Below, in pieces: positions 1 to 9,091 of a DNA stretch of 64,000 nt (the first letter of the stretch is position 1; each line of letters begins with the position of its first letter). This DNA is from Roseovarius arcticus (GTDB lineage Bacteria > Pseudomonadota > Alphaproteobacteria > Rhodobacterales > Rhodobacteraceae). The notes under the pieces were generated by a model. It saw nothing but the letters and a program-made list of their open reading frames with translations, made no database searches and was not told the origin of the DNA. A program made the position numbers and the translations under genes. The stretch is taken from the NCBI RefSeq assembly GCF_006125015.1, contig NZ_SZZN01000001.1, positions 248,001-312,000 on the forward strand, in the 5' to 3' direction.

Positions 1-69
1 CTTTAGGCTGGGGCATCCAGCGACTGGAAGCTCAAGCCTTTTTTCAGCGATGGTCGCGATTGCCACCCC

Positions 70-323
70 TTATCGCAGCTCGTGAGAAAAGAACGCGCTC
101 GAACAGAAGCGTCGCCGCTGTTCTCGCCTGTCTCTCACCGCAAGGATGACAAGGGGCGCCAGCGTCAGCGCACTTAGCCCGATGGCCACCCAAGCAGACT
201 GCGCGGGCTCTTCACTGGCGGCTTCACTTCCGCAATGGGCGAGGACGAACCTGGGATAATTTCCGCGGGGGTCGCTAACGCAAAACGCCAGAACTACAGA
301 AGGCTGAGTCCAGTGGCGTAACT
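70..323 (-). pseudogene. Possible 3' remnant of a gene encoding a membrane-anchored protein
   Basis: An open frame without any ATG runs on the minus strand from just after a TGA near 324 to a TAA at 70-72. Its translation has a plausible C-terminal layout: a polar stretch, one hydrophobic segment (AWVAIGLSALTLAPLVILAV), then a basic tail (RDRREQRRR). That order of transmembrane helix then positive tail is typical of the end of a type I anchored protein, but I do not recognise the family. No start codon or ribosome site is visible, so a decayed gene end is more likely than an intact gene. The rest of 1-587 shows nothing else I can support. Confidence 0.2.
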
Positions 324-587
324 TACAAAGTCAAAAGAGAGGAGCGACATCAATCGACTGGCGAAAACTGTCAGGGTTAGGCACGGGGCTGTTTGCGACT
401 GAATAGCCTGTGCTGCGGCCGCAATGATCTCTGCCAGAAGCGTGTTCAGTCTGCGCGATGTGTAAATTCGTTGCGTTGAATACCAGCGTCGTTTCTGCGG
501 GCTTTGCCGAACTCCGAAATCACTGATCCCCAAACGTCAGGAAAATTGGAGACAAGTAACCAGGTACAGGAATGTTGGCGCGTGATT

Positions 588-1412
588 TCAGATTGGTTTT
601 AGCGCGTCTATCAGCGTGCTTGCGATCCGGCCTTCCGCAAGGCTTTGAATGTAGTTTTTACGGCGTTCCACGAAGTCAGCACCAAGAACCACTTCGTTCG
701 CTTGCCTTTGAGCGGCTGTAGATACCTTTCCAGACAGCTTATTCTGCCGAGCCAGTTCCAAATGAGCGCCAGTCTCGTCCTCAACGGAAAGAACTTCGAA
801 CCCTCCAGTCCTGAAAACATCGATAAGAGTTTCGCGCGTGTGAAGGTGGCTGCCCTCAACGCTCCGCGCCCAAGGTAAGGGGTAATGCGGATCGCCCGCC
901 AACTGGGTTACCTCGGTCCAAAGCAACCTGCCTCCCGGCTTCAAAACGCGGAAGCATTCGCCTACCACTGCCACCTTGTCCGGTAGGTTCATCCCAACAT
1001 AGAAGCTGTAGGCGTGGTCAAAAGTATCGGCGGCGAACGGAAGATTTGCGGCGTCGGCCTCAACGAATGTGAGCAGATCGCCGAGGTTACACAAAGTGGA
1101 AATTTCTTTCGCCGCCAAAATGAAATCCGGCGTCAGATCGATGCCAGTAATGCGACAGCCAAAAGTGGTTGCAAAGTAGCGAGCCGGTCCGCCGATGCCT
1201 GCCCCGATATCCAAAAGGTGGGCATCTTTCGCCGGATGAAGTCTTGCAGCGTGCTCTTGCGTCGCCAGCAATTCTCGGCCGTGCAGTTGGTCAAATGAAA
1301 AGACTTGATTTGCCGTCAGCGCTGCGCCCTCGTCATGGGACCGGGGGACTGCGGCAAGGATACGCGCCACGATATCGGTCGCGCCATAGTGCTCTCGAAC
1401 CGAGAGCGTCAT
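588..1412 (-). CDS. SAM-dependent class I methyltransferase
   Basis: This 274-residue protein has a Rossmann-fold methyltransferase core. Motif I is LLDIGAGIGGPARYFA near residues 65-80, followed by an acidic ITGIDLT strand end and a post-motif strand LKPGGRLLWTEV. The GAGIGGPAR form resembles sarcosine/dimethylglycine and sterol-type N- or C-methyltransferases, so a small-molecule substrate is likely, but which one cannot be read from the sequence. Its ATG overlaps the TGA of the upstream membrane gene (ATGA at 1409-1412), so the two are translationally coupled. The region has lower GC than the right part of the window. Confidence 0.8.
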   Translation of the reverse strand: MTLSVREHYGATDIVARILAAVPRSHDEGAALTANQVFSFDQLHGRELLATQEHAARLHPAKDAHLLDIGAGIGGPARYFATTFGCRITGIDLTPDFILAAKEISTLCNLGDLLTFVEADAANLPFAADTFDHAYSFYVGMNLPDKVAVVGECFRVLKPGGRLLWTEVTQLAGDPHYPLPWARSVEGSHLHTRETLIDVFRTGGFEVLSVEDETGAHLELARQNKLSGKVSTAAQRQANEVVLGADFVERRKNYIQSLAEGRIASTLIDALKPI

Positions 1413-1804
1413 GAAGCGAGACCCTGCCGGGCAGTCGGCTTTTCTTCCTTGGCTCCGGCGAACATCCAGAACATCAGTAGCGTACTCAAAACGACGATTA
1501 TGGATCCTGGAGGAGCCAGTACCCCTCCACCGCCATTGTCGATGTCATACTTTCCAGCCACCAAGACAACTGCGCCGATTTGGTAGAGTGCGAACTGCGG
1601 CATGGCCAATCTGTTTTCCAACAGTGATGGCCAGTTGCGATAAATGAGACCGAATAACACGGAAACTACGAACCCGAGTAAGTTGGCGTGTGCGTGTGAG
1701 TTGGAAAACTGCAACTGATCAGTGATGCCAAGATAGACCCCGAACACCATCCCAAGGATCAGCCAAACGAAACCTGCACTTATATAGAGACGATCAATCT
1801 TCAC
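1409..1804 (-). CDS. Small cytochrome-oxidase-like four-helix membrane protein
   Basis: A roughly 131-residue hydrophobic protein with about four transmembrane segments. The segment SHAHANLLGF resembles the His-x-His-x-Asn-Leu-x-Gly signature of small proteins related to haem-copper oxidase subunit I and NnrS-like membrane proteins. Those are often labelled cytochrome-c-oxidase-like, although they are too short to be an oxidase subunit. I choose a GTG start at 1804 because GGGAGTGTAAGG lies just upstream; a longer frame from a GTG at 1843 has no ribosome site. It overlaps the methyltransferase by ATGA. Function unknown; haem or NO sensing is only an inference from the histidines. Confidence 0.6.
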   Translation of the reverse strand: MKIDRLYISAGFVWLILGMVFGVYLGITDQLQFSNSHAHANLLGFVVSVLFGLIYRNWPSLLENRLAMPQFALYQIGAVVLVAGKYDIDNGGGGVLAPPGSIIVVLSTLLMFWMFAGAKEEKPTARQGLAS

Positions 1805-2088
1805 GACCTTACACTCCCATTTTAGAAGCTGGCCGCTGGTCACGTATTAAGGAACGTGGTCAGACAGTTTCACAATTGATGCGCTTGATTCAGAATTATG
1901 GCAATTCAAATCTTAGGCCAGACTTTATTACAAGATCGACAGCCACACCAATCGGAACCCGCGAAACGTCCACACATGATCACAACAAAGTTGGTCGCCG
2001 CAACATGCGCCAATGGCAGCTTTCGGCCGGTGGCCAGCCCGACTTGGATGCCAAAAATAGATCTACCCTGCGGCACATAAGAACGTGA

Positions 2089-3012
2089 TCAGGCCCAGGG
2101 CCCGGCTCGTCTCCCGTTCCGCGGGTTGGTCGTACGGCTGCCGGACGTGGGCCGGCTGGCAACGCCGGAGGATTGTCCGCGTTGCGCTGCCATTGCTCGA
2201 AGAGCGGCCACGCGGTTCTCGGTCGCAGGATGAGTTGCGAAGAGATTGTCGTGCTTATGCGCGTGCAGCGGATTGATGATGAACATATGAGCTGTCGCCG
2301 GGTTGCGCTCGGCCGCGTGATTGTCGATGCGAGCCGCACCTATGGCGATTTTATCCAGTGCCGAAGCCAGCCAGAGCGGCTGGCCGCATATCTCTGCTCC
2401 GGCCTTATCTGCCGCATATTCCCGCGTCCTGCTGATCGCCATCTGCACCAGTGCCGCCGCCATAGGTGCAAGAAACATCATGAGCAATGTACCAATCAGT
2501 CCCAGCCGCTCCCGCGATTCGCCAAAGAAAAGCGCGAAGTTGGCCAGCATCGAAATCGCACCGGCGAAGGTTGCTGTGACGGTCATGATCGCGGTGTCGT
2601 GGTTGCGGATGTGTGCCAATTCGTGGGCGATCACACCCGCCAGCTCTTCACGTGTCAGGCTACGCAGCAAGCCGGAGGTTACCGCAACGGCCGCGTTCGC
2701 TGGGTTGCGGCCGGTGGCGAATGCATTCGGCTGCGGTGTGTCGATCAAATAAACCTTCGGGGTTGGCATGTTTGCTTTCCGCGCAAGCTCGGCGGTTAGG
2801 GCATGAAGACCCATCCGATCGCCCGGTGGCGCCGGTTGAGCGTTGTGCATACGCAGGACCATGCGATCAGAGTTCCACCAAGTAAAAGCGTTCATTGCCG
2901 CTGCGAAAACAAGCGCGATCACCGCACCGCCCGAGCCGCCGATCAGGTAGCCCACGCCCATAAAAAGCGCGGTCATCGCGGCCATCAGCATGGCTGTCTT
3001 TACATAGCCCAT
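2089..3012 (-). CDS. htpX: Zinc metalloprotease HtpX
   Basis: A 307-residue membrane protease of the M48B family that degrades damaged inner-membrane proteins. Two N-terminal hydrophobic segments (about residues 5-42) anchor it. The catalytic HELAH motif has zinc ligands His130 and His134 with Glu131 as the base, and the third ligand is expected in REYAAD downstream. Two further hydrophobic stretches lie around residues 145-190. The start is supported by GGGAG about 8 bases upstream. The C-terminal tail is proline/arginine-rich and less conserved, as is usual. It is transcribed alone; 1805-2088 downstream has no gene. Confidence 0.95.
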   Translation of the reverse strand: MGYVKTAMLMAAMTALFMGVGYLIGGSGGAVIALVFAAAMNAFTWWNSDRMVLRMHNAQPAPPGDRMGLHALTAELARKANMPTPKVYLIDTPQPNAFATGRNPANAAVAVTSGLLRSLTREELAGVIAHELAHIRNHDTAIMTVTATFAGAISMLANFALFFGESRERLGLIGTLLMMFLAPMAAALVQMAISRTREYAADKAGAEICGQPLWLASALDKIAIGAARIDNHAAERNPATAHMFIINPLHAHKHDNLFATHPATENRVAALRAMAAQRGQSSGVASRPTSGSRTTNPRNGRRAGPWA

Positions 3013-3259
3013 TTTGGTCTCCCGTACGCCTCATTGAGGTAACGATGGAAATATGGGGAGGGTTTCGACCTGTGCAAGCATGTGCGGTCAACGCATCGCG
3101 AACCGGAGGTTCGAGGAGACGTAGTTTTATGGCCGGTTGGTGCCGGTTATGTCAGAGGGATTCAGGGCCCTAGGCTACATGCTGCGTTGGCGCAGGGCCG
3201 CGCCGCCCCCATTCCAGCCATCCGGTAGGCCGCTCTCCATGTCTTGGTAACGGCTGGAA

Positions 3260-3991
3260 TCAGCTCTTGTGTGCCGAAATCAACAGCATCATCGGCCGCT
3301 CCAGTTCTTCGGCCAGATCTGGAAATTCGGCAATCTGCTCAGGCGTCGGCGCAAACTCAATCATCCGGCGCAACTCGAACCCTGATCCGATCAGCGTATT
3401 GATTGTGATTGCCAAAGTCCGATGGTGCTTCACCACGCCCTTGGCGAACCAGTCCGTGTGGCGTTCGCCCACAATGGAATAGCCGTTAACCGTCCAAGTC
3501 TTCTGACCGTCTTCATCCATCGTCCAATGCGGATGGGAGGCTGCCATAAAGATCGGATGTTCGATCGTGAAGACCAGGTCGCCGCCCGGCACCAATGCCG
3601 CATGCATCATGCGGACCAGCCGCTCAAAATTACGTACATAATGGAAGGTCAAAGCGCTGTAGACCAGATCGGAAGCCGCCTCAGGCAATTCAAGGGTTTC
3701 CAGATCGGCAATCCGGTAGTCGATACAAGCATCCATGGTTTCGTCTCTCGCGCGCTCGATCATGTTGCGTGACAGATCGAACCCCAGAACCGAGGCCGCG
3801 CCCTGTTCGCGGAACCAGCGGGACGCCCAACCGAAACCACAGCCGAGGTCGACCACCCTCTTGCCACTCAGGTCTGGCAGCAGGGCACGGATCGCAGGCC
3901 ATTCCGGCGCGCCTTCTAGTCCTTTCACCTGCCGGGGAAGTCGGCTGTAGCCCGCGAAGAAATCGGGATTGTCGTAGATATTCTGTGCCAT
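3260..3991 (-). CDS. SAM-dependent class I methyltransferase
   Basis: A 243-residue methyltransferase of the Methyltransf_11/25 type. Motif I is VVDLGCGFGWASRWF, followed by VLGFDLS, and AASDLVYSALTFHYV is the post-II region with the aromatic HYV often seen in trans-aconitate/ubiquinone-like methyltransferases. The ATG at 3991 is preferred over the longer frame to 4042 because AGGAG lies 6 bases upstream and MAQNIYDNPDFF begins the conserved N-terminus. The substrate is not identifiable. It stands alone between two gene-poor gaps. Confidence 0.8.
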   Translation of the reverse strand: MAQNIYDNPDFFAGYSRLPRQVKGLEGAPEWPAIRALLPDLSGKRVVDLGCGFGWASRWFREQGAASVLGFDLSRNMIERARDETMDACIDYRIADLETLELPEAASDLVYSALTFHYVRNFERLVRMMHAALVPGGDLVFTIEHPIFMAASHPHWTMDEDGQKTWTVNGYSIVGERHTDWFAKGVVKHHRTLAITINTLIGSGFELRRMIEFAPTPEQIAEFPDLAEELERPMMLLISAHKS

Positions 3992-4364
3992 CTTTGTCTC
4001 CTGAGAAATGGGAGGGCAAGGCACGTTTTCCGCGCCAAACAACCGAGTTTAGAACGGCGAGACCGAGGCGGCAATCAGCGTGGTCAGATCGCGTGATCGG
4101 CATTTCCCTCTCACCCATTCGGGATTTTTCAACAAGGGTGCCGGAGAAGTCAAATTCCTTGAGTTGTCGCAACAGCATCAGACTGACGTTGAAGTGGCCA
4201 GAATGCTGCACCATGCACCAACGGCTGCAATGGTGGCGATCTATGTCTGGAGTAGGCCTCTCACGTCGATCAGACGGTTGGGATAATCAGAAGGCTTGCC
4301 GCGTCGTCGCATGTCCGCACTGAGCCCATTTTGACCGATGCTGCACGTTGCATGAATGTCTGCT
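3992..4364. other. Gene-poor gap
   Basis: About 370 bases between two minus-strand genes. A plus-strand open frame at 4080-4286 is present but has no ribosome site and no recognisable family. I see no terminator hairpin or RNA gene. The stretch may be decayed DNA of the accessory left end. Confidence 0.3.
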
Positions 4365-4583
4365 CTACGACGGTGATCCACTTGCCATTCCAACAATCAT
4401 TGCACCGAGTGCAACAAGATGGACCAGCATCAGGGCTTTGTCGTTCCACATGGCACCGACAGCAAACCACCCCAACACACCGATCAGAAACAGGTATAGG
4501 TTCCATGGTGTGCATCCGAACCCTGCCGCGGTGTAGCCCATGATCTGGATGATTGACGCGGACCATTTGACCACAAAAACCAT
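4365..4583 (-). CDS. Small conserved inner-membrane protein (DUF6552-like)
   Basis: A 72-residue protein with two to three hydrophobic segments. The pattern KWSASIIQIMGYTAAG, TPWNLYLFLIGVLGWFAVG and MWNDKALMLVHLVALGAM is a small membrane family I recall from Roseobacter genomes; the DUF6552 label is from memory. A GTG at 4625 would extend it and overlap the SDR stop, but the family start with basic/aromatic residues just before KWSAS favours the ATG at 4583. It lies directly downstream of the SDR gene and is probably cotranscribed. Function unknown. Confidence 0.5.
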   Translation of the reverse strand: MVFVVKWSASIIQIMGYTAAGFGCTPWNLYLFLIGVLGWFAVGAMWNDKALMLVHLVALGAMIVGMASGSPS

Positions 4584-4614
4584 GCTGTCAAATCGTGGGC
4601 GCGCGACGATAGCA

Positions 4615-5319
4615 TCAGACGGCACGGGTCAATCCCCCGTCAATACGCAGGTTTTGGCCAGTGATGTAGCCGCCATCTTCGGAGGCGAGCAACGAAATCA
4701 CCGAGGACACTTCTTGCGCTCGCCCATAGCGCCCCATCGGAATGCGCGCGCGGCGATCTTCGGTTTCGGGGAGACTGTCGATGAAGCCCGGTAATACGTT
4801 GTTCATGCGGATATTGTCAGCCGCATATTTATCGGAATAAAGCTTGGTGAAAGCGGCAAGACCCGCCCGGAAGACGCCCGAGGTCGGAAACAGTGGGTCA
4901 GGCTCAAACGCCGCAAAAGTTGAGATATTGATGATCGTGCCGCCGCCCTGCGCCTGCATGACAGGCGTGACAAGCCGCGTCGGCCGGATGACGTTCATCA
5001 GGTAAACTTCCATGCCCAAATGCCAATCATCATCCGAAATTTCGAGCACCGGCCCCTTGGGCCCGTGGCCTGCGGAGTTGACCAGAGCGTCGACACGGCC
5101 CCAGCGGTCGACAGCGCCTTGAACCAATGCAGACAGGTCATCGGGGTTGGTGTTGGATCCCGTGACACCAAAGCCGCCTAACTCAACGCCAAGCGCCTCG
5201 CCTTTGCCCGACGAAGAGAGGATACCCACCTTGAACCCATCGGCGGCCAACTGGCGGGCGGCATCTGCGCCCATTCCGCTTCCGCCTGCGGTGATTAGTG
5301 CCACTTTTTCTACTGACAT
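4615..5319 (-). CDS. SDR family NAD(P)-dependent oxidoreductase
   Basis: A classical short-chain dehydrogenase of 234 residues. The cofactor motif is ITAGGSGMGADAARQ (TGxxxGxG variant with Ala for the usual Gly). The NSAG element (NNAG equivalent) is present, and the C-terminal GQNLRIDGGLTRAV is typical. The catalytic tyrosine region is unusual: where YxxxK is expected the sequence reads FRAGLAAFTKLYSDKYA, so the Lys is plausible but the Tyr is replaced or shifted. The start at 5319 is supported by GGAGAG. It is divergent from a LysR regulator, its likely controller. Confidence 0.85.
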   Translation of the reverse strand: MSVEKVALITAGGSGMGADAARQLAADGFKVGILSSSGKGEALGVELGGFGVTGSNTNPDDLSALVQGAVDRWGRVDALVNSAGHGPKGPVLEISDDDWHLGMEVYLMNVIRPTRLVTPVMQAQGGGTIINISTFAAFEPDPLFPTSGVFRAGLAAFTKLYSDKYAADNIRMNNVLPGFIDSLPETEDRRARIPMGRYGRAQEVSSVISLLASEDGGYITGQNLRIDGGLTRAV

Positions 5320-5340
5320 TGTTCTCTCCATCTCTATTTT

Positions 5341-5369
5341 GATCTATCGATACTACAATTCCGTAGATC
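5341..5369. promoter_or_regulatory. Candidate LysR operator in the divergent SDR/LysR promoter
   Basis: The inverted repeat GATCTA-N17-TAGATC occupies the 98-base gap between the SDR start (5319) and the LysR start (5418). LysR regulators typically bind a dyad between divergently transcribed genes. The repeat is seen directly; its role is inferred. Confidence 0.4.
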
Positions 5370-5417
5370 TCTCTCCTGAGAATTGATGCTTCATGCCTGT
5401 AGGAAAACTATCGCCAA

Positions 5418-6290
5418 ATGTCACAACTTCCTCCCCTCAACGGGCTACGCGCATTTGAAATGGCTGGCAGGGTTCTGAATTTCCGTGCTGCTGCGGATGA
5501 ACTGGGCGTCACTCAAGGTGCCGTCGCACAACAGGTGCGCCAGCTTGAGACGCATTTAGGGGTGCCATTGTTTGAAAGGTTATCCAAAGGGCTGGCGTTC
5601 ACTTCGGCGGGTCGGAGCTATCACGTGAATGTCGCCGCGGCGTTCGAGGCACTTCGCAGTGCGACCGATCAACTCAAGCCCGAACCCGGAAAAGTGCTTG
5701 TCAGTGTCACGCCAACATTCGCTGCAAAATGGTTGATTCCCAACTTGCCTGACTTTTCGGCAAAGCACCCTGATATCGACCTTCGCATTCTGGCAACAGA
5801 AAAGGTTTCAAGCTTTCACGGCGACGGGATTGACCTTGCAGTCAGGCAAGGAAAGCCACCATTTGGTGCCTCCCTCGACGCTCACCTTCTGTTTCGTCAA
5901 GAGGTTATTGCAGTCTCAGCACCAAGCCTTGTTTCCGAGCACACTTTGCCTGTCAGCCCTCAGGCCATGTCGTCTATGCCCAAACTTCATGACGCGCATG
6001 ATCTCTGGCCAGAATTTCTGGGATTGTTGAATATCGAGGACAGAGGAGGTCGTGGGCTGCGCCTTAGTCAAACGTCCTTGGCCGTGGATGCAGCACTTTT
6101 TGGTCAGGGCGTGGCTCTGGTAAGCCGCTTTCTTGTGGCTGCGGAACTTGAAGCCAAGCGATTAGTCCAAATCACACCACAAAACCTGACCGGCGAACGG
6201 GATTTCTACCTGCTGGCCACGCGAAAATCCAAGCAGAACAGCGCGATCGATTCCGTGGTGGCGTGGTTATTAGAGCGAGCTGAAAGGTAG
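5418..6290 (+). CDS. LysR-family transcriptional regulator (GcvA-like)
   Basis: A 290-residue regulator. The N-terminal winged helix (residues 1-65) reads LNGLRAFEMAGRVLNFRAAADELGVTQGAVAQQVRQLE, the GcvA-type variant of the LysR HTH. It is followed by the periplasmic-binding-protein-like co-inducer domain starting around VLVSVTPTFAAKWLIPNL, another hallmark of the GcvA subgroup. It is transcribed away from the SDR gene, which it probably controls together with its own promoter. The effector is unknown. Confidence 0.9.
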   Translation: MSQLPPLNGLRAFEMAGRVLNFRAAADELGVTQGAVAQQVRQLETHLGVPLFERLSKGLAFTSAGRSYHVNVAAAFEALRSATDQLKPEPGKVLVSVTPTFAAKWLIPNLPDFSAKHPDIDLRILATEKVSSFHGDGIDLAVRQGKPPFGASLDAHLLFRQEVIAVSAPSLVSEHTLPVSPQAMSSMPKLHDAHDLWPEFLGLLNIEDRGGRGLRLSQTSLAVDAALFGQGVALVSRFLVAAELEAKRLVQITPQNLTGERDFYLLATRKSKQNSAIDSVVAWLLERAER

Positions 6291-6411
6291 CCCTTCCCTG
6301 ATTGTGGCCATTGGAGCAGCCGCGGCGAAGAACCGTTTTGTCCGCAGAGCAGACCTCCATGGTCGACGCAGCGACCGGCAGGATCGAGCCCAAATTGACA
6401 CGGTCGAGGCA

Positions 6412-7320
6412 ATGTCAGAAGCTCTCGAAATGAACGCTCAAACCATTCATTCTTATTGGATAACAGCATCTGGCCGCGAAGGTTGCTCTGGGTCGGTCGA
6501 TGCCCGTTTTCCCTATTGGAGCTTCACAAAAACCGTAATTTCGATTTGTGCGTTGAAGTTGGTTGAAAGCGGAAAGCTCGATCTGGACGCCAAGCAAGAT
6601 GGAAAACCTTACACACTTCGTCAGCTTCTGAATCACACCTCGGGTCTCCCGGACTATGGGCAATTTTCCGAATATTATTCAGCCGTTGCAGCCAACGAAA
6701 CGCCTTGGCCACGCGACAAACTACTTGATGTGGCGCTTGCAAATGGAATGTTGTTTGAGCCGACACAAAGTTGGTCGTATTCAAACATAGGCTACATGTT
6801 CGTGGGCGAGTTAATCGAAACGACGACAGCAAAACCGCTTCGCAACGTCATCGCCGACATGGTCTGTAAGCCCTTGGGGCTGAATAGCATTGAGCTTGCA
6901 GAAACTTGCGAACAGTTTCGGCATCTCCACAGGAAAGCCGCGACGGACTATAATCCAAAGTGGGTCTACCATGGGTGTCTGATCGGGAACGCACCAGATG
7001 CCGCGCGGCTGCTGCACGCACTTATGACGGGTCAACTGTTGCTACCAGCGACCATGCGCGAGATGTTAGATGCAAGATTCCTTGGCGGCGCTATTCCCAA
7101 CCGTCCATGGACAGAATATGGATATGCGCTTGGCCTAATGTCTGGTGCCGTGAAAGGTGCAGGTAAGGCGGTAGGCCATTCTGGTGCTGGACCGTTCAGT
7201 GTAAACGCGGTCTATCATTTTCCAGATCTCAGTGACCCAATCACTGTAGCCTCGTTCACAGACGGGACCGCTGAGGGTGTCGCCGAGTTTGCAGCGGAGA
7301 GGTTAGCCGAAAGTCAGTGA
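6412..7320 (+). CDS. Serine hydrolase, beta-lactamase/penicillin-binding-protein-like family
   Basis: About 302 residues with the class C beta-lactamase fold. The active-site SxxK is SFTK, the second motif is YSN in SWSYSNIGYMF, and the third is HSGAGP in place of KTG. These fit esterases and D-amino-acid peptidases of this fold; true beta-lactamase activity is unlikely. QLLNHTSGLPDY is a conserved landmark. No signal peptide is evident. The start is uncertain: 6412 and 6430 are candidates and the open frame extends back to 6304, none with a good ribosome site. It follows the LysR gene by about 120 bases. Confidence 0.75.
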   Translation: MSEALEMNAQTIHSYWITASGREGCSGSVDARFPYWSFTKTVISICALKLVESGKLDLDAKQDGKPYTLRQLLNHTSGLPDYGQFSEYYSAVAANETPWPRDKLLDVALANGMLFEPTQSWSYSNIGYMFVGELIETTTAKPLRNVIADMVCKPLGLNSIELAETCEQFRHLHRKAATDYNPKWVYHGCLIGNAPDAARLLHALMTGQLLLPATMREMLDARFLGGAIPNRPWTEYGYALGLMSGAVKGAGKAVGHSGAGPFSVNAVYHFPDLSDPITVASFTDGTAEGVAEFAAERLAESQ

Positions 7321-7445
7321 CTGCGTCGCCCGCGCAACCGTCATTCAACTTCGAAAATGCTGCAGAGAGTATGAATGGCAGCTTCTGGGCGGGGACTCGG
7401 GCGGTCTCGAAAGATCAGCAATGGGCCGTGAAGGACGGTTTCATG

Positions 7446-8678
7446 TTAGCCAAATGAAGAATTGCTGTGGGGCGGCTCTCGCCAATGCTCGGGTCTTAGT
7501 CCTATCCCGATGGCGCGCGCTGGAAGGCCTCTTAACACCGAGAATTTATCCAACAGTTTGAGGAAAAATGGCGGACGTGGTGGAGATTTCGTGTTCAGCG
7601 CTGGTTCCAGAATAAACCTGTGAGCCATCACCTGGGCTTTCTGAGTCACCTTTGCTGGCCAAGCTCGGCGCTTTTGCACTTGAGAAAGGCCTTTTGGTCC
7701 GACCGACCGCGTTAAAAGAGACGGCCCCAAAAGGCGTGCAGTCGCCACGGCGTCTTGTATGGCAAGATTGATGCCGACCCCGCCCACAGGAGACATCGCG
7801 TGAGCCGCATCGCCGATACACAGGAATCCGTCACGCCACCATTTTGTGAGACGGTTTACTTGCACAGTCAGCAATTTGACTTGATCCCATGAGGTTAAAG
7901 CCAGGGTAGCTTCCGCGAGCTCCGGGGCAATCGCAGAAATTCTCTGGCGAAACGCCTGGAGTCCTTCCGCGCGAATGACATCCGCGGCCCCTTTTGGGAA
8001 TGGCAAGGCGCACTGCCAATAGTCACCGCGATTAATTTGAACGAGAAACCCGCCCGAGCCAATCTGCCCTAGCGATTCCGGTGCCTTTGTTGGTTTTCTG
8101 GGCAAACGCATCCAAAATACGTCAATAGGCGCACCGAGGTCCTTAACCTCCAGTCCAGAGGCGTTGCGAAGTGTGGAATCTCGCCCATCCGCCCCAATTG
8201 TAAGGTCGGCATGAATGGCAAACGATCCCTCTTTGTCACTTGCTCTCACGCCGACAATTTGCCCCTCACAATAAATCAGGTCTTCGGCTTTGGTAGATTG
8301 GAGAAGCTTAAAGCCTGGATATTTGCGCGCTGCGCCGGCCAGATAATCAAGGAAATCCCATTGCGGCATCATTGCAATATATTTGCACTGCGTGGACAGC
8401 CGACCAAAATCAGCAATATTAAAGCCTTGTCCCGCAACCGTCACAGATACTTGGCGGATTTTTTGATAAGAGCGAGTGAGCAATCCGGTTAATAAGCCCA
8501 ACTCATGGAACAGCTCCAACGTCGATGGGTGAACTGTATCTCCGCGAAAATCACGCAGGAAATCAGCGTGCTTTTCCAAGACGATAACGTCGACCCCTTG
8601 CCGCGCCAGAAGGTAGCCCGCCATCATTCCTGCGGGGCCACCACCGGAAATAACACACTGAGTCTCTAATGACCGCAT
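7446..8678 (-). CDS. FAD-dependent aromatic-ring hydroxylase-type monooxygenase
   Basis: A 410-residue group A flavoprotein monooxygenase (PHBH/UbiH fold). The N-terminal dinucleotide motif is CVISGGGPAGMMAGYLLA, ending in the acidic EKH. The DG motif is GADGRDSTLR, and the GD motif is GDAAHAMSPVGGVGINLAIQ. The length is normal for the family. The ATG at 8678 has AGGAAGG upstream. The substrate is not predictable. No partner reductase or aromatic-pathway gene lies next to it; downstream is only the 3' end of the convergent serine hydrolase. Confidence 0.85.
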   Translation of the reverse strand: MRSLETQCVISGGGPAGMMAGYLLARQGVDVIVLEKHADFLRDFRGDTVHPSTLELFHELGLLTGLLTRSYQKIRQVSVTVAGQGFNIADFGRLSTQCKYIAMMPQWDFLDYLAGAARKYPGFKLLQSTKAEDLIYCEGQIVGVRASDKEGSFAIHADLTIGADGRDSTLRNASGLEVKDLGAPIDVFWMRLPRKPTKAPESLGQIGSGGFLVQINRGDYWQCALPFPKGAADVIRAEGLQAFRQRISAIAPELAEATLALTSWDQVKLLTVQVNRLTKWWRDGFLCIGDAAHAMSPVGGVGINLAIQDAVATARLLGPSLLTRSVGPKGLSQVQKRRAWPAKVTQKAQVMAHRFILEPALNTKSPPRPPFFLKLLDKFSVLRGLPARAIGIGLRPEHWREPPHSNSSFG

Positions 8679-8706
8679 GACTTCCCTTCCTCAACCTAAT
8701 TTCAGT

Positions 8707-9066
8707 TCACGCATGTCCTACGTCAAGGCGAAGCAGTCAGGTTTGTTGCGCAAAGCCCCCGATGGAACAGAGATAGAGCACCTGTCTGAACCTTAAAAAC
8801 AACGGCCATTGCCGCGCGCCTTGAGCTTTCTGAGCAGATGCAGGCAGAGTGGGAAAGGTGGTTTGGGGGATGAGCAGATCAAACCCCTTCGAGTTACTTA
8901 TGACGAGCTGTCTGCTGCCCCCTACGCGACCCTTCTGCGGGCTCTGCAGGCGCTCGAATTGGAACACGAGCCGAGAGACGAAGTCACGACCCCCGTAGCA
9001 AAGCTGGCAGACGCCACAAATCAGTCATGGCTGAACGGTATCGATCAGATATTATTGAGATTGGAA
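8707..9066 (+). pseudogene. Frameshifted C-terminal remnant of a Stf0-type sulfotransferase
   Basis: Three consecutive plus-strand pieces in two frames line up with the C-terminal half of Stf0 (trehalose 2-sulfotransferase-like) proteins. From 8716 one frame reads SYVKAKQSGLL then RKAPDGTEIEHLSE and hits TAA. From about 8790 the neighbouring frame reads IAARLELSEQMQAEWERWF and hits TGA at 8871. From about 8868 the first frame resumes with IKPLRVTYDELSAAPYATLL and continues to PVAKLADATNQSW. The family normally has these blocks in one frame in this order. The N-terminal PAPS-binding half is absent. I conclude a truncated, twice frameshifted pseudogene; family identity is from memory of the motifs. 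Confidence 0.7.
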
Positions 9067-9091
9067 TTAGATGCATTGATCGACATCGGCA

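Noticed and set aside
294..533. 79-codon minus-strand frame near the left edge
   Set aside because: No ribosome site, no recognisable domain, and composition not distinct from chance; the neighbouring frame at 70-323 looks more protein-like.
3595..4323. 242-codon plus-strand frame
   Set aside because: Mostly antisense of the methyltransferase at 3260-3991, with Arg/Ser/Pro-rich shadow composition.
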